From NCBI GenBank assembly GCA_002633005.1, contig NMRA01000346.1, positions 131,165-195,164 on the forward strand: a stretch of DNA of 64,000 nt, given 5' to 3'. A model generated the notes under the pieces. The model worked only from the letters and a program-made list of their open reading frames with translations, ran no database searches and was not told where the DNA came from. The position numbers and the translations under genes are program-made. Shown here piece after piece: positions 46,610 to 57,740 of the stretch (the first letter of the stretch is position 1; the number at the start of each line of letters is the position of its first letter). Origin of the DNA: Phoronis australis. Its lineage: Eukaryota > Phoronida > Phoronidae.

Positions 46610-49050
46610 TATTAACAGTAATAGCACACATGTTATTCACTTTTCGGAAGCACTTTTTCGTAGCGTTGAAAGTGGGTGTCACTTAAGTGCTTCCACAAGT
46701 TAGTTTGGGGGCTGTGGACACTGAAATATATGTTTGTGGGTAGATCTTGGATGTGTGAACAAATTTAAGAAATCTCTCTAATGGGCCTTTTTCATTTTGT
46801 GTTCTAAAAATGATGTCCCAATGTTGCGTGTTCTACATTTTTTGAAGGAATGTTTTTGTGATTTCGTTAAATTCAAAATAGTTTCAATAGAACTTATTAA
46901 TGAGGATCAACATCTAAGGGACCATACTGCTGTATTACATATCCGTATTACCATTTCACCCATTGAGCGTTTATAAGTGACCGTGGCACAGAGGTTACGC
47001 AGGTACAAGTGACGTCATATTTGGCCTGGTGCCAATACCCAAAATGGTTGACGTTTTAGAGGCAACGTTTATGCTGACATGAATAATTTGTATGATTTTT
47101 GATGAAATATTCCAATTCAGCTTTTATTTATAAACAATTCTTCTGAATTAAAGGCTCGAGACTGTATGAAGCGGTCGAACTGAAAATTATTATTTTCACC
47201 TTGAAGGCAAAAGTCTACATCATAGGAAAGACAAAGATGAAATATGACCAAAATCGCATGGTGCATTCAAAAGTTATCACTATTTATGGGTAAAATTTAT
47301 TTTTGACTTTATTTTGGTCGGGTCGGCCATCTTACGATATCAGCGGCATAGGTTACGGGTTTAGTGTGTTTAAATATATTCACAAATACTGTAGTAGTAA
47401 AGTCTAGTAACACATATCCTTGCCCACCATTCCGTGTAATGCAAGAACTTACACCAGAATTTAAGGACGCAGGTGTAATCTATTGAGTGGTTAAAGTTCT
47501 CACAAGTCACGTTGGACAACATGGCGACTTTTCTGAACTGAAAGTCCTGACCAACCGACTACATTGTCATCATTTTAAATTTAACTATAGTAGATTTGTA
47601 GAAACATTGCTACAAAAAGCAGTTTTGTTCAATTTCCCGGTGCTTGTGTCATAACTATAATGAATCTTCTATTTATTTCAATGTGAAGTGGCCATTCAAT
47701 AGCCCTTGCATTCTGCTAAAATTCTGTTGAAATTATTTTAAAATCGTTTTTTGTTTGAAAGTCAACTTTTGTTCAAGATATGGTTATGTATCACAACAGA
47801 ACCTATATTTTCTAGATTTCATGCATAAATTGTGATTTTGATTCATGTGATGTAACTAGTTACTTTCTAGGTCAAGATATATAGTATCAAAGCAACAAAA
47901 TGTGAAGAATCTTACTTCATTTACAGACATAGGTTACATTAGGATTATGAAGTGTGAAGCTTACCCGAATTTTTGGGCCTCATAACTTCATATTATTTAC
48001 TATCCTGCTTGTCAAACTCTAGTTTACGGAGATCGCTGTTACGGTACTCAGTCGCCATGGTAACAATCATGTATGTCGACTTTGAATACTGACCTTGAGC
48101 TGGCTCAGCATGTATTGCTAAAAATTTCCAGTTAAGTTACTTACTGTGGCAAAAAGCTTTTAGGATCACTTAAGTTTACGTACTAATTTGTAATGAAATC
48201 TATTTGCTATGTGTAAGCCTTAGTTACAATGAAATTTTGAAACCCATGTGTCCAATATTTTTAAGAGATATCATTTTTATTTGTGACAAAGTCAGATTTG
48301 GTTGGAATCGGTTAAAAATTAGCATCCTGTAAAAATGAAAGAAAAACTCAGATTAAAGTGACTTTATATATTTTATGTAATGATTATCAGGTAATAAGGT
48401 GGACACTACCAGGACACCAGTTAGCAGCTGACGAGGGGAGGGCACAGGTTGGTTAGATATATGAATGGTTTTCAAAGTGCGAAATCTGTCACTGACTGGT
48501 GTGGCAGCACAGGTTGGACTCATTCGAAAACTTGCATGTAAAAATATTAGTTTTTGGCCAGATTAGAAGTAAAAAGCAGAAAACGGAAACGACGCTAGAG
48601 TGCAGCATGCAAACGACGTTTTCATATTAATCAAGAGACGTCCTCAGGTACAATAGTAGACAGAAAACAAAATATCGCAACAGAATAGTAGATTAATATC
48701 GAAACGTCCTTCTCAAACATGCATGTGCCATCGTTTCATCGACGGAAATGTTTTGGCAAATTTCATAAAATAGACATGAAGAACTTAGTTATAGAAACTA
48801 ACACAAAGCTACCAGCAGTAGTCGAAGTGTCTAAAAATTGACGTCGACAAATTTGAATACAATGAAATCACATTTGCAAAAAATAATAAAGGTCCTTTAT
48901 AAAGGTTTATGAGATACAGCTGCATACGTCCTGTAGTCAGGCAATGTAAAATACGTGATGCTATGTCTTTTCTATCGGCTGCTGCTTGGAGACAAACGAA
49001 AAGCCTATTTTTTATGCGCCCACAAATTTATATGTTCTAACTTAAGAAAT
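46610..49050. other. Intergenic stretch, nothing recognised
   Basis: AT-rich with no long open frame. One 10-bp hairpin (GGAAGCACTT at 46646-46655 against 46685-46694) lies just after the poly(A) signal. Confidence 0.5.
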
Positions 49051-49200
49051 AATGGCTAAAAATTTCACATTAACAGGAACAACTTTTTCAAGGTCTGTGT
49101 CGGTGACCCTAGAGTCGACCGTTTGGTACTCTTGTGGAATGACAGTTAAAACTTTCAGAGTTTTTGCAAGTCTCTCGAATTCGTCCCCAACCCCACGATT

Positions 49201-49383
49201 TCAACAAGAGCCACATGGAGCGCTGATATCAATAGCATACATAACAGATACAAGAGAAGATAACATTCCCACCAGAGGAAGCAATACTGTTAAACTTAAA
49301 ATAGGTACTCTGGGGCCGTTAAACACGTCAGCTAGTTGCTTAGACTCGTCCCAGCCTCCAACGCGCAGTCTGCTTCGTGTTAG
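49201..49383 (-). CDS. Possible terminal exon of an unidentified membrane protein
   Basis: On the minus strand a good acceptor (ATATTTTCAG, AG at 49384-49385) is followed by 60 open codons and TGA. They include a clear transmembrane-like segment (V-P-I-L-S-L-T-V-L-L-P-L-V-G-M-L). Another minus-strand frame, 49340-49552, starts after an equally good acceptor (CTTTTTATTACAG) and also has a hydrophobic run. The two overlap in different frames, so at most one reading is right. No upstream exon connects them. Could be chance. Confidence 0.2.
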   Translation of the reverse strand, partial: LTRSRLRVGGWDESKQLADVFNGPRVPILSLTVLLPLVGMLSSLVSVMYAIDISAPCGSC

Positions 49384-49716
49384 CTGAAAATATAATTAAG
49401 TTCCTGACTGCTTTGACGTCCTCATTAATTGGAGAGTCACGTGAGTTGACTAGGGAGGTAGACGTCGCTTCAGTTGCGGATTTTCTTCGAGCAAACACCA
49501 GCGCAGTATATGCGTACAGTGAAATCAAAAAATGGTCCCGCAGTACAGATAACTGTAATAAAAAGAGCAGAGAATCCTTGTTAGGAGGGCCAGTCTTCTT
49601 TGCTAAGTTACGTGTCGCTGTTTCTATGACCCGTCAACAGCTAGAATAGACCAGAACCGGTACTACATGTAGTGCATGGTACAAGTCTAAGCTAACCTCT
49701 CCTCTGCAGACCATTG

Positions 49717-49876
49717 TAGGGGCGGATCCAGGGTTTTGAGATACTGGGGGGCTTTCAGGGCAGAATATTAGCCAGGATTTTGCCCATCAGACATTCGCTT
49801 CCCCGAATTGCCAAATAGAATCTGAGAGAATTTTAGGGGGTGATGGCCCCCTTGGCTCTCCCCTAAATCCGCCACT
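49717..49876. mobile_element. Short TIR element, family C, copy 2 (160 bp)
   Basis: TAGGGGCGGATCCAGG at the start and CCCCTAAATCCGCCACTA at the end, matching 12754-12914 along its length ('cagggcaga', 'tagccaggatttt', 'cagacatt', 'gaattgccaaat'). Confidence 0.65.
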
Positions 49877-50228
49877 ACAATATGATAAGATCTCGTTAAT
49901 ATTCATTTGGAATACAAAAGCGAGGTTAAGCATGGCAATGTAATGGGTGTCTTCACTTCGTGTAAATTCGATTTGTTTGTACCTTGTTTCGTTGAAGAGT
50001 TCATCCAAAGGGGCTTCAGAAACTCCGTGTACAAACAGTTGAACAAAAGATTGAAATATTGCACAGAGAAGTTTATACACGGAGTGATAAATTAATATCG
50101 TATCGTCACGGCAACTGTAGTCTGTATTGATTCAAGTCTGGGCTTCGAGTATTTCGTGGTCTCGTAAACTGGGGAAAGTTTGTAACAACATTAGTGACGT
50201 GATTGGTTGTACAATAACACACAGATCA

Positions 50229-50487
50229 ATGTCGAGTCCCCCCGTTAGTGATATTCAAAGTAAATTACCCAGACGAGGCTCACGAATAGTAGGAAACTCG
50301 AAGAACAAAAAAAAAAAAAAAAAACCGCTAGCAGAAGCCAATCGTGAAGCCAAGATTCAGGCGTACTTAGATTCAGTTGAGGTAGGTTCTGTGGAGCATA
50401 AGTGGAACGCCCATGGCGTACTACTAAGTCTTTTAGATGAACGAAAAATTTCAACACTGACCGCAAGACTAACAGTTTATGGGACAC
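50229..50487 (+). CDS. Possible small gene or relic cut by the Kolobok insertion
   Basis: Open from an ATG at 50229: a short head, a lysine run from an 18-19 bp A tract, then a non-repetitive stretch (E-A-N-R-E-A-K-I-Q-A-Y-L) running to the TTAA where the Kolobok element enters. Reading across the target site as if the element were absent would give only a few more codons and a stop. No family recognised, no splice sites seen. It may be a chance frame. Confidence 0.2.
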
Positions 50488-50756
50488 TTAAAGGCGAAGG
50501 CAACCTTTTTCCATGTCATATTGAGCTCAAATAAGGTTGGTTGGTTATCCTAAACATATTTTCCACTTAATTACAGCTTTTCGTAATTTTATTAATTACT
50601 CGTCCGCTACTGCGGAAGTGACGTTTTAGGAGGCAAGCATTTCGCGCCAGTTTCTTTTCATATAGTCTGACGGTGAGAGCTGCCGAGTCAGTCATTGTTC
50701 TACCTCGGTTGTGTTAAGTTCCGTCGTCGTTTGCTTTCTTTTACTAGTCAGTCAAC

Positions 50757-51590
50757 ATGCCACACTGTTGCTGAGTACCGGAATGTACTAGTTATCGGCT
50801 CACGCGCGCTTTGGGAGTACCTTTGCATGGCTATCCGATGGATGACACAATTCGCCGTACTTGGCTCGTTCGTGTGAAGAACACAGCGTTACCCGTCCAC
50901 ACAACGTACAAAGCAGTGGAGAATTACCGTGTGTGTGGCAAGCACTTTCTGCCCTCCGGTTACGAAAGGGATTTGTATGCTGAACTGATGAAGGTCCCTG
51001 CGAAACAACGCCTGAAGAAGGATGCCATTCCGTCCGTGTTGAATCCCGGCAGTGCCCCGTCGCCACCCCCGAGAAGTGCGATTTTGAGGCGAGAAGCTTT
51101 GCGAGCTGTGGCCAGTACAGTGACTGGAGCCAGTGGAGGCACTTCATCTACTGTCACCCGTGCCTCCGAACGTACCCCAGAGCATGCAATTCCTGGAACC
51201 AGTAGTGATTCGCCCTGTGCTGTTTTCTCCAGCCCAGAGCCTCTAAGCAGCCCTGCAGCGATATTGAGTAGTGGGAGTGATTACAGGCTCAGTTCGACAC
51301 CCAGTGAAGAGGACAGTTCGTCGTCCAGTGAACAGATCGGTGAGCCAAACTTTGATAAGTTTATTGTGGACTTGTCTAAAGTGTTGGAGCTATTTAGAAG
51401 GTGCCAGGTGTGTGGCGAGGGAGTCACACGACACAATGTAAGCAGTTTGGGTGCTCAGGTCACCATCCAGTGGGAGTGTGTCGCGGGACACTCTGGCAAG
51501 TGGGACAGTTGTTCCTCTGTCCGTGGTATGCCGGAGGTCCACTTAACCATGTCCAGTAGTGGCTTGGCCTCGTCGAACTCTGAACAGCAC
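50757..51590 (+). pseudogene. THAP-domain transposase of Kolobok, truncated (copy 2)
   Basis: From ATG 50757 the reading is M-P-H-C-C, then a TGA (50772-50774), then V-P-E-C and the remaining THAP domain (Y-R-V-C-G-K-H-F; K-K-D-A-I-P at its end), so the C2CH zinc site is complete apart from the stop. A Ser/Pro-rich linker follows. Then comes the start of the transposase body with a zinc-like C-x2-C (R-R-C-Q-V-C-G) and W-E-C-V-A-G-H-S-G-K-W, as in Kolobok-type proteins. Family transposases continue for several hundred residues; here the frame turns into antisense of the P2X7-like gene. A downstream ATG at 50811 leaves a 317-codon frame lacking the first two cysteines. Confidence 0.8.
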
Positions 51591-51850
51591 AAGCATTCCA
51601 TTGAGGTAGGCATAACAACGCACACAGTGCATTTGCACCAAGATGTGTCACCACGTCTGTCCTCAGTAGCCGCCTCGTTTCTCTCAACAGCTGCCTATGC
51701 CTGTGCGTACTCTGCCTCGTTACACTCGGGCTCAAACATGTACCCACCCACTGAATGTCCGTGAAAAAATTCCTCGTCACCACTGCTGTGAACAAGGTCT
51801 CCGTCACTCACACTACTGTCACTGTGATACGGGTCACCGACTCCAGCCAT
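51455..51850 (-). pseudogene. P2X7-like cysteine-rich protein of Kolobok, truncated (copy 2)
   Basis: Minus strand from ATG 51848-51850. An acidic Gly/Ser head (51 residues) is followed by an in-frame TAG (51695-51697). Then comes the hallmark W-C-K-C-T-V-C-V-V-M-P-T with E-C-L-C-C, which matches the pattern (WCxCGxC...M.T...CC) of the intracellular 'ballast' domain of P2X7 receptors (PF20478). In vertebrates that domain forms a zinc-binding cytoplasmic cap; its role in a transposon is unknown. The frame ends at 51455 inside antisense transposase sequence, so the C-terminal half of the domain is deleted. Confidence 0.65.
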
Positions 51851-52189
51851 TTACAGCTTACAATACACTAAACATTCCCTAAATCCAACGTAGTTGAGTT
51901 CTCTACTATCCTATCTTGCCGCAGAATACTCGCCGATGGAAAGTGGTGGCGACAATTGTTGAAAAACAGCACAAAACCAAAGTAGAATAGAACAGATTCG
52001 CACGGTAAAGTCAACGCAAAACCAAGTGGCGGGAAACGCTTGCCTCCTAAAACGTCACTTCCGCAGTAGCGGACGAGCAATTAATAAAATTACGAAAAGC
52101 TGTAATTAAGTGGAAAATATGTCTAGGATAACCAACCAACCTTATTTTAGCTCAAAATGACATGGAAAAAGGTTGCCTTCGCCTTTAAA

Positions 52190-54310
52190 ACTCTAAACTA
52201 AAGCTGACCAAGGGTGTTCATGGATTTTATTCACCGTCAGTGGTCGAAGAGTGCAGGGCTACCTAGTAGGCCTAGGTCATCCATGGTATCGAATGATCAT
52301 TTTCTCATTTTTTTCTAGTGGGAAGTGATGAACGATAAAATCATTTTGTTTCCTTGCCAAGAGAAAAAATGCCGATATTTTCCACGTTCTGAGAAACTTG
52401 TCTAATGATTCATTCTCTCATTCTTAGTAATCGCGGTTGTCTGCTACCTAGCTTAGCCGCTTCGTCCATGAATAAATTTTGAGATGGGCCTACAGTGACG
52501 CACTTTTCAAATCCATCTGAAGATTATCCTGATAATAAGTTCGCCCAAGTTTGACAGAGTCTGACACAGTTGAGAAGTCCGTTGTTCACTTTATTTTGAA
52601 AACTATTGTATATTTAAACCAATGTCTGGAATTATTTATCATATGACTATGCGGATGTCACTACCGGTATTAAACATAAGCATAAGTAGTCTTAATCTTA
52701 TTATGAGTGTACGTGTATAAGCTCGAAGGCAGACTGACAAGAGTGTTACGAAAATGCGAAAAGTAATATGATGTAGTAGTGACACAAAAAGAGGAAATGA
52801 ACGAGGCAGGTTGTATAAATGACCAGTAGGTATATTATTTCAATCACTCACGAAAGATTTCTACCATGTCAAGACAAATATTTTATAATATGGATACCTC
52901 ACAGTTGCTGAGAAAAAATTAGACATTCACTTAGAATTATACATCTTTATATATGAATTAGACCTTTGGTGCCGTAATGAGCAAATACCTATTGTGTAGA
53001 TTTGAAATGCGCTGTGGATAAATCCTTACCAAAGTTGCAGTGTATGAATTTCCGTAGTGGTTTGTAAATAAACTTAGTTGTTTAGAAAGTAATACTGAGT
53101 GATCCTGATGCATGTAGCGTTTGTTACCGTGAATGAAAGATATTGGAACAGATTATTGCGATGGTTATGTTAACAAAGAAAATGGGCTCTGTGTGGATTA
53201 TAAAAAGAGAAATGAACATCTGTTCCATTTGGGAATAGAAAGGAGCAACAGAAAAGAAGAACTTCCGCACAGAAAGCGGGACGTCTGGGTCTACGTCAAA
53301 ACGCAAGAGTGAAATGTTTGCCGCAACACACAAAAACGTCCCGACGGCGTTTTTGTCGAGCGGGAGACGTCATCCATGAAACGTCCCTTTTTTCTTTTTA
53401 GTGGAACGGGGAAGTAGTGCTGTGTCATGTGGTAAATTATAGTAGTATTTGATGATATATGAGTGTCAACGGGTGTCAAAAAGCAGGACATTTTGACGGT
53501 GTCGTAAGATGGCGGGAAACAATTAAGTGTGGGATAGTTAGCCAAGAGCGGGGCAGTTGCCAAGTACAATTATACGTTGTCAACAACACAAAGTATATCG
53601 GAAAAAGGTAAACAGAGCACAAATGATGAATTATTATAGAAACAAAACCGTAATTATTGATGCAAGCACAAATACACACACTTAGGTGCGCAAATAGCCC
53701 TACGTATAGTTTTTCAAAAATCACCTAAACACACCTGCTAGAAGTGGCAAAGCTTTTCATTTATAACTGCAAAACAAACGCTCATAACCTAAATGTCACT
53801 TCCTTCCGTACAGTACAATAAACACGATTTTAACACCTAAAAACGTTGTTGAAAATTTGCTGGCATGCAGTTTGAAAGGTTGTCAAAAGTGGTTCTAAGA
53901 CTGGAGAATGACCAATGTAATGGTCGGTTTTATTGACTAATTTTGCCGGGAATTCGCTGTTTGTCTAGAACCGTAGCTCAAGAGTATCGCTTAATGAACA
54001 AAAATGTCAAAATGGAAATGAAGCGATAACTCCAACACTCAAGCAAAGGTGAGTCGAGCAGACAGCCGGGAATTCTCAGTGCAAACTCTCGCCACTAGTC
54101 TCGGGGTCGCAAACTCTAGTAACAGCATTGGGTTTTTAAAGAGATATGACCAATTAAAAACCGTTTTAGTCATGTCACGGAGTGACATATCGATTTGGCC
54201 GGAAATTCGAAACTTGGCTTGCGAGGGATTTGAACTTGGGTCTCTGGCTGGTTCCATACGTATCCGATAGGGGAACGGGGGCACGTAGGTCTGATTCAGC
54301 AACACGCGTT
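52190..54310. other. Intergenic stretch, nothing recognised
   Basis: No gene-like frame, RNA gene or named repeat. A short hairpin (aaaaacg...cgttttt) lies near 53330-53352. Confidence 0.5.
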
Positions 54311-54319
54311 TTGTTACTG

Positions 54320-54480
54320 GTTATCATTGGTTAGATTTAGAGCAAAGATAGAAAATGGAGGACTGCACGCAGGTGGCGTGACAGCAAATATTTCGTCTAT
54401 GCATTAATGTTTAATAGCAGCGTGCTTGAAGCACTTACAATGTACACAGATCTGGTCGATTTCGCCGGTGTGTTATTCAT
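54320..54480 (+). pseudogene. Scrap of Gypsy reverse transcriptase/RNase H
   Basis: The nucleotide sequence at 54366-54427 ('aggtggcgt', 'cagcaaatatttcgt', 'atgtttaata', 'gcgtgc') aligns with 26142-26190 of the larger Gypsy relic. A weaker 'gatttcgccggt' match follows. It contains stops in the family frame and is only a short fossil. Confidence 0.4.
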
Positions 54481-54749
54481 ACAGCAACCTAAACAAAAGT
54501 CAGCGACAGTAGAAAGATGCTCATCGAAAAGGCACAACCACTAGTTTCCGATTCACATATCTTGATAATGTCCCAATTAAGCACCGGTTTGTCTGTATGA
54601 CAAACCTCAAACCATATCCACATATACATTTCATCCATCAGTCATGTCGATTTGTTTACGCATAAAGTGCTACCTGTTGACAATTCGACCAGCCAATCAG
54701 AAACGACGTAGACATTTTTTTTCGAGCAAAATTAAATGATACCTGCGTG

Positions 54750-54840
54750 TCCACTTCCCGGAACGGACAGACACGGAGCAAGTTGGGTCTCAGAGTATGC
54801 AAGCGCACACGTTACCGCTAAACCACGACACGCGCTCTAC
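54750..54840 (-). repeat. Possible tRNA-like SINE head
   Basis: On the minus strand an exact A box consensus TGGTTTAGCGG (54817-54827) sits in a GCG-rich context like a tRNA 5' half. No acceptable B box follows at the right distance, so this is a degenerate fragment at best. Confidence 0.25.
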
Positions 54841-54899
54841 AAGCGGTGCGAAAAATGTATACAAACAAGTTGTGCTCGCTAGACTACTCAATGCCTGAG

Positions 54900-57190
54900 A
54901 AGTATTGTGTACTTGAGTGTAATATTACTTGACGTAAACGGGAAGTTTAACATATTTATTTATCCATGTCATTGAAACGGTCAAATTTCAAAAACACTAT
55001 ACATTGAAGCTGAATAAATAACAATTAGGATCAATAATAGACCATTATCAAATACATAATTATGCAAAAATACAAGTTTGACCTATCAGGCGAAAAATAT
55101 TCCTACATATTTTGCTGTCATTAGTGCTGGCCTGATGGCCAAGTAGTTCCAAAAGCATCAACATGAAGGAATTGAAGGTTTATACCATACAGCAAGTGTT
55201 ACTTATATCAAAGAAAGATGAGAAATAAATAGGTTAGTGAATGGTTCGAAGATATTAAACGTATTATGAGGAACTCGACAGGTTTCAGAGAAATTTTGTG
55301 TACAGGGGCTTAATTTTAGTTTACCCTTACTACTCGTCCAGTTTAATTTATTTCAACCATGTAACAAACACTTCCGTGCGCATCATAAACATTCAAGGGG
55401 CACTATATAATGTTTAATAAATGTTGGATATTTTATTGTTCCAATCGTGAATGTCAAGTCAAAGAACAAACGTCGAAACGCGAGTTCCGTTAGTTTACAC
55501 CTTATGACAAAAACAAACGACTAGTGGATCTTCTCCTTATGGGGATCGTATCCAAAAGCGAGTTCTCATATCAAAGTCATAGCGGGCATGTTCAAAATCA
55601 AAACCCCAGCGGCTAATCCAGGCCATGGAAGTCCATTGTACATTGACTGAGTATTATCCTCATGAACGTGCAGACAAATCCGACCTACATCAAAGTTTTG
55701 AGCGTATACTATGAGCATGGATATTCCAATAGCCACAAAATGGGAATGTTTGTCATAAATCCGATTCGTTTTTTATCAACATGATTTATGTCTCTTAGAA
55801 GTATGATGTTAAAAGTAAATCGATATTTTCTGATAAATGACAAACACATTACGTAGTTTAAAAAGTTCTCTGCAAATGATATATAACATTATTCTAACAT
55901 TTTCTCAGATACAATTTGACTTAAAGGGACATTGTTGGTCTTACAACCGAAATTGCGTTTTATGACTGTTTTTTGGATAAGATAGAGTTTCTGAAGTTTT
56001 AAGTTTTAGCTATTATAGTCATTAGCTTTGAGTATAGCTAAAGAACGTTAAAACCAGTTGTGTTTTTGTGATTTGATTACAAATCGCCAATTCTCAACGT
56101 GGTTGTCTGTCAGAAATTCATTGAAATCAATGACTGTGACCTTAACATTTAAATACGCCAAGGACTTTATTTCCACCACAAGCGAGTTAGACTGCGACCA
56201 CGGAGGCTCCGCGCTGAGGCTTTTCACGTCACATTAATACGCGTGAAAATGACTTTGAACGCTATTGGAACTCGAAAAACTATATCTTGACAAATAGAAT
56301 TTTCCAGAATTTTAAAAATAATTGTCGCCCACAACGTGCTTTGTCCATTTCTAATGCCTGCGTGTTAAGTCGTTTGATTATCAATGGAGAGAGATGAAAA
56401 CAGTTTAGAGAGGAGACGAACATCACGTTTATTGTGTTTCAACTATTAAACACAATTGTGTTTTCTAATTTCTCGCGAATTGCGCCCCACCAGCGGCCAC
56501 TCATTCCGTCGCTCGAGATCACGTATGGATCATAATGTTTCTCCCTTCTAATCCGATTGGTTTCCTGTAAATTCATCCTATAGTTACAATAATCAACTTA
56601 ATGTTTTACTTGGTTTCAAATTAATTGGATATAAAGCTGCACTAGCCCTTGCTAGCCTAAGCGCTTGGATGGCTTCTGCAATTAGATTGATCTGGTACAG
56701 AGGTGTGATGAACAGAGAATGTTCTGTATTCCTTGGAAAATTACACTTCAATTTCCTGGCACCCAGGACTGAGGAAGCAGCGCAGGAATTTTCAGGTCAT
56801 GCGCATTAATAGATAGGAATAACACACCTGCATATTGAACGAACGTGGCCATTTGTCACCCCTTAACTATTTGAAATATGGTTTTCTCCCAGACATTGGG
56901 AGCTCATTCCAGACTGGATAAATTATCAAACCCGTTTTGATGCGTGCATCTTTCATGGTCGAAAATGACACCTTCATCGACATTGATGAAATAAACTAAT
57001 TAGAGTACAGGATACATTTTGATTATTACCAGCAACTTCCATGAAAGTCTGTCTCCACTATTTCGATGCAGTATATTTACTTTGGGGCACCATGTTTGGT
57101 GATCGTGTCTCAGTGCGTTTCCCTGCAGCAATTGCGAAAATTGTATACTACAGTGTACATGTATTGCCCTCGTGGCACAGAACAATGGCC
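54900..57190. other. Intergenic stretch, nothing recognised
   Basis: AT-rich, no supported feature. A CpG-containing patch at about 56470-56520 has no associated exon. Confidence 0.45.
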
Positions 57191-57193
57191 TAG

Positions 57194-57620
57194 ATGATAC
57201 AGACATTCCATGAATACCTAACCGACATAGAGGCTGCAGTTAGCTTCGCTATAGAAGTGGTAACTGACAACGGTCGGCAATGTCTTGATGTGGAAATGAT
57301 TAGACATGGACGGCAATTAACTACATCAGCCTACTACAGGAGACTTACACTGGACGTTACAATGACTTCAACTCCAACCACTCTGAAGGAATTAAGAGAG
57401 GTATTATCAAATTCCTACTGTGAAGATGAAAGGAAATACGTTGTCCATACACACTCCAAGCTGAGATGGACAAACTGGCACAAACATTCATGTTGAAGAA
57501 AAATTCACCGAATGGACAAGAACGTCAGAGAGAAAGGAGAATGTGGAAGAAGAAGTTTCTTAACCAACTATTGCCTAGTCCGGACAGGCAAGGATTTGAA
57601 AATAGGAACGGTAAGGGGTA
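57194..57620 (+). pseudogene. Possible Penelope- or LINE-like reverse transcriptase tail relic
   Basis: The frame at 57194-57496 has the order F-H-E-Y-L, then a short hydrophobic strand, then C-L-D-V-E-M and a Y-Y-R-R. This recalls the '(F)LDV...VYRKP' segment after the active site of Penelope-like and related reverse transcriptases. The following block in another frame is Lys/Arg-rich. No active-site YxDD is visible upstream. Confidence 0.25.
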
Positions 57621-57639
57621 GCTCAGATCATGCGCGCAC

Positions 57640-57740
57640 CTAGGGGCGGGGNCATTCGGCGAAGTGGGCAAAAAGGTCTGTTTCAGAGAATCAAAAAGTC
57701 CGAGAAAACAAGACTAAAGTCCGCTAAAAAGGCGCAGATG
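57640..57740 (+). repeat. Dispersed repeat family D, copy 2
   Basis: Partner of 19620-19770: 'gaagtgggcaaaaaggtc', 'ttcagagaa' and 'taaagtccgctaaaa'. A G run with an undetermined base (57652) marks its left side. Confidence 0.45.

Larger units (their letters stand above)
50492..52184 (+). mobile_element. Kolobok-type DNA transposon, deletion derivative, copy 2 (1693 bp)
   Basis: Starts AGGCGAAGGCAACC and ends GGTTGCCTTCGCCT, flanked on both sides by TTAA (50488-50491, 52185-52188), the Kolobok target duplication. The inverted repeats are highly similar over about 160 bp and include 'gaagtgacgtttt' and 'ttaattacagcttttcg'. Inside, the THAP transposase gene starts on plus (50757) and the P2X7-like gene on minus (51850), and they run into each other near 51540-51600. 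The transposase catalytic part is absent, so it cannot mobilise itself. Confidence 0.9.

Noticed and set aside
54227-54239. B-box-like word on the minus strand (AAGTTCAAATCCC)
   Set aside because: No A box at a suitable distance and no foldable cloverleaf.
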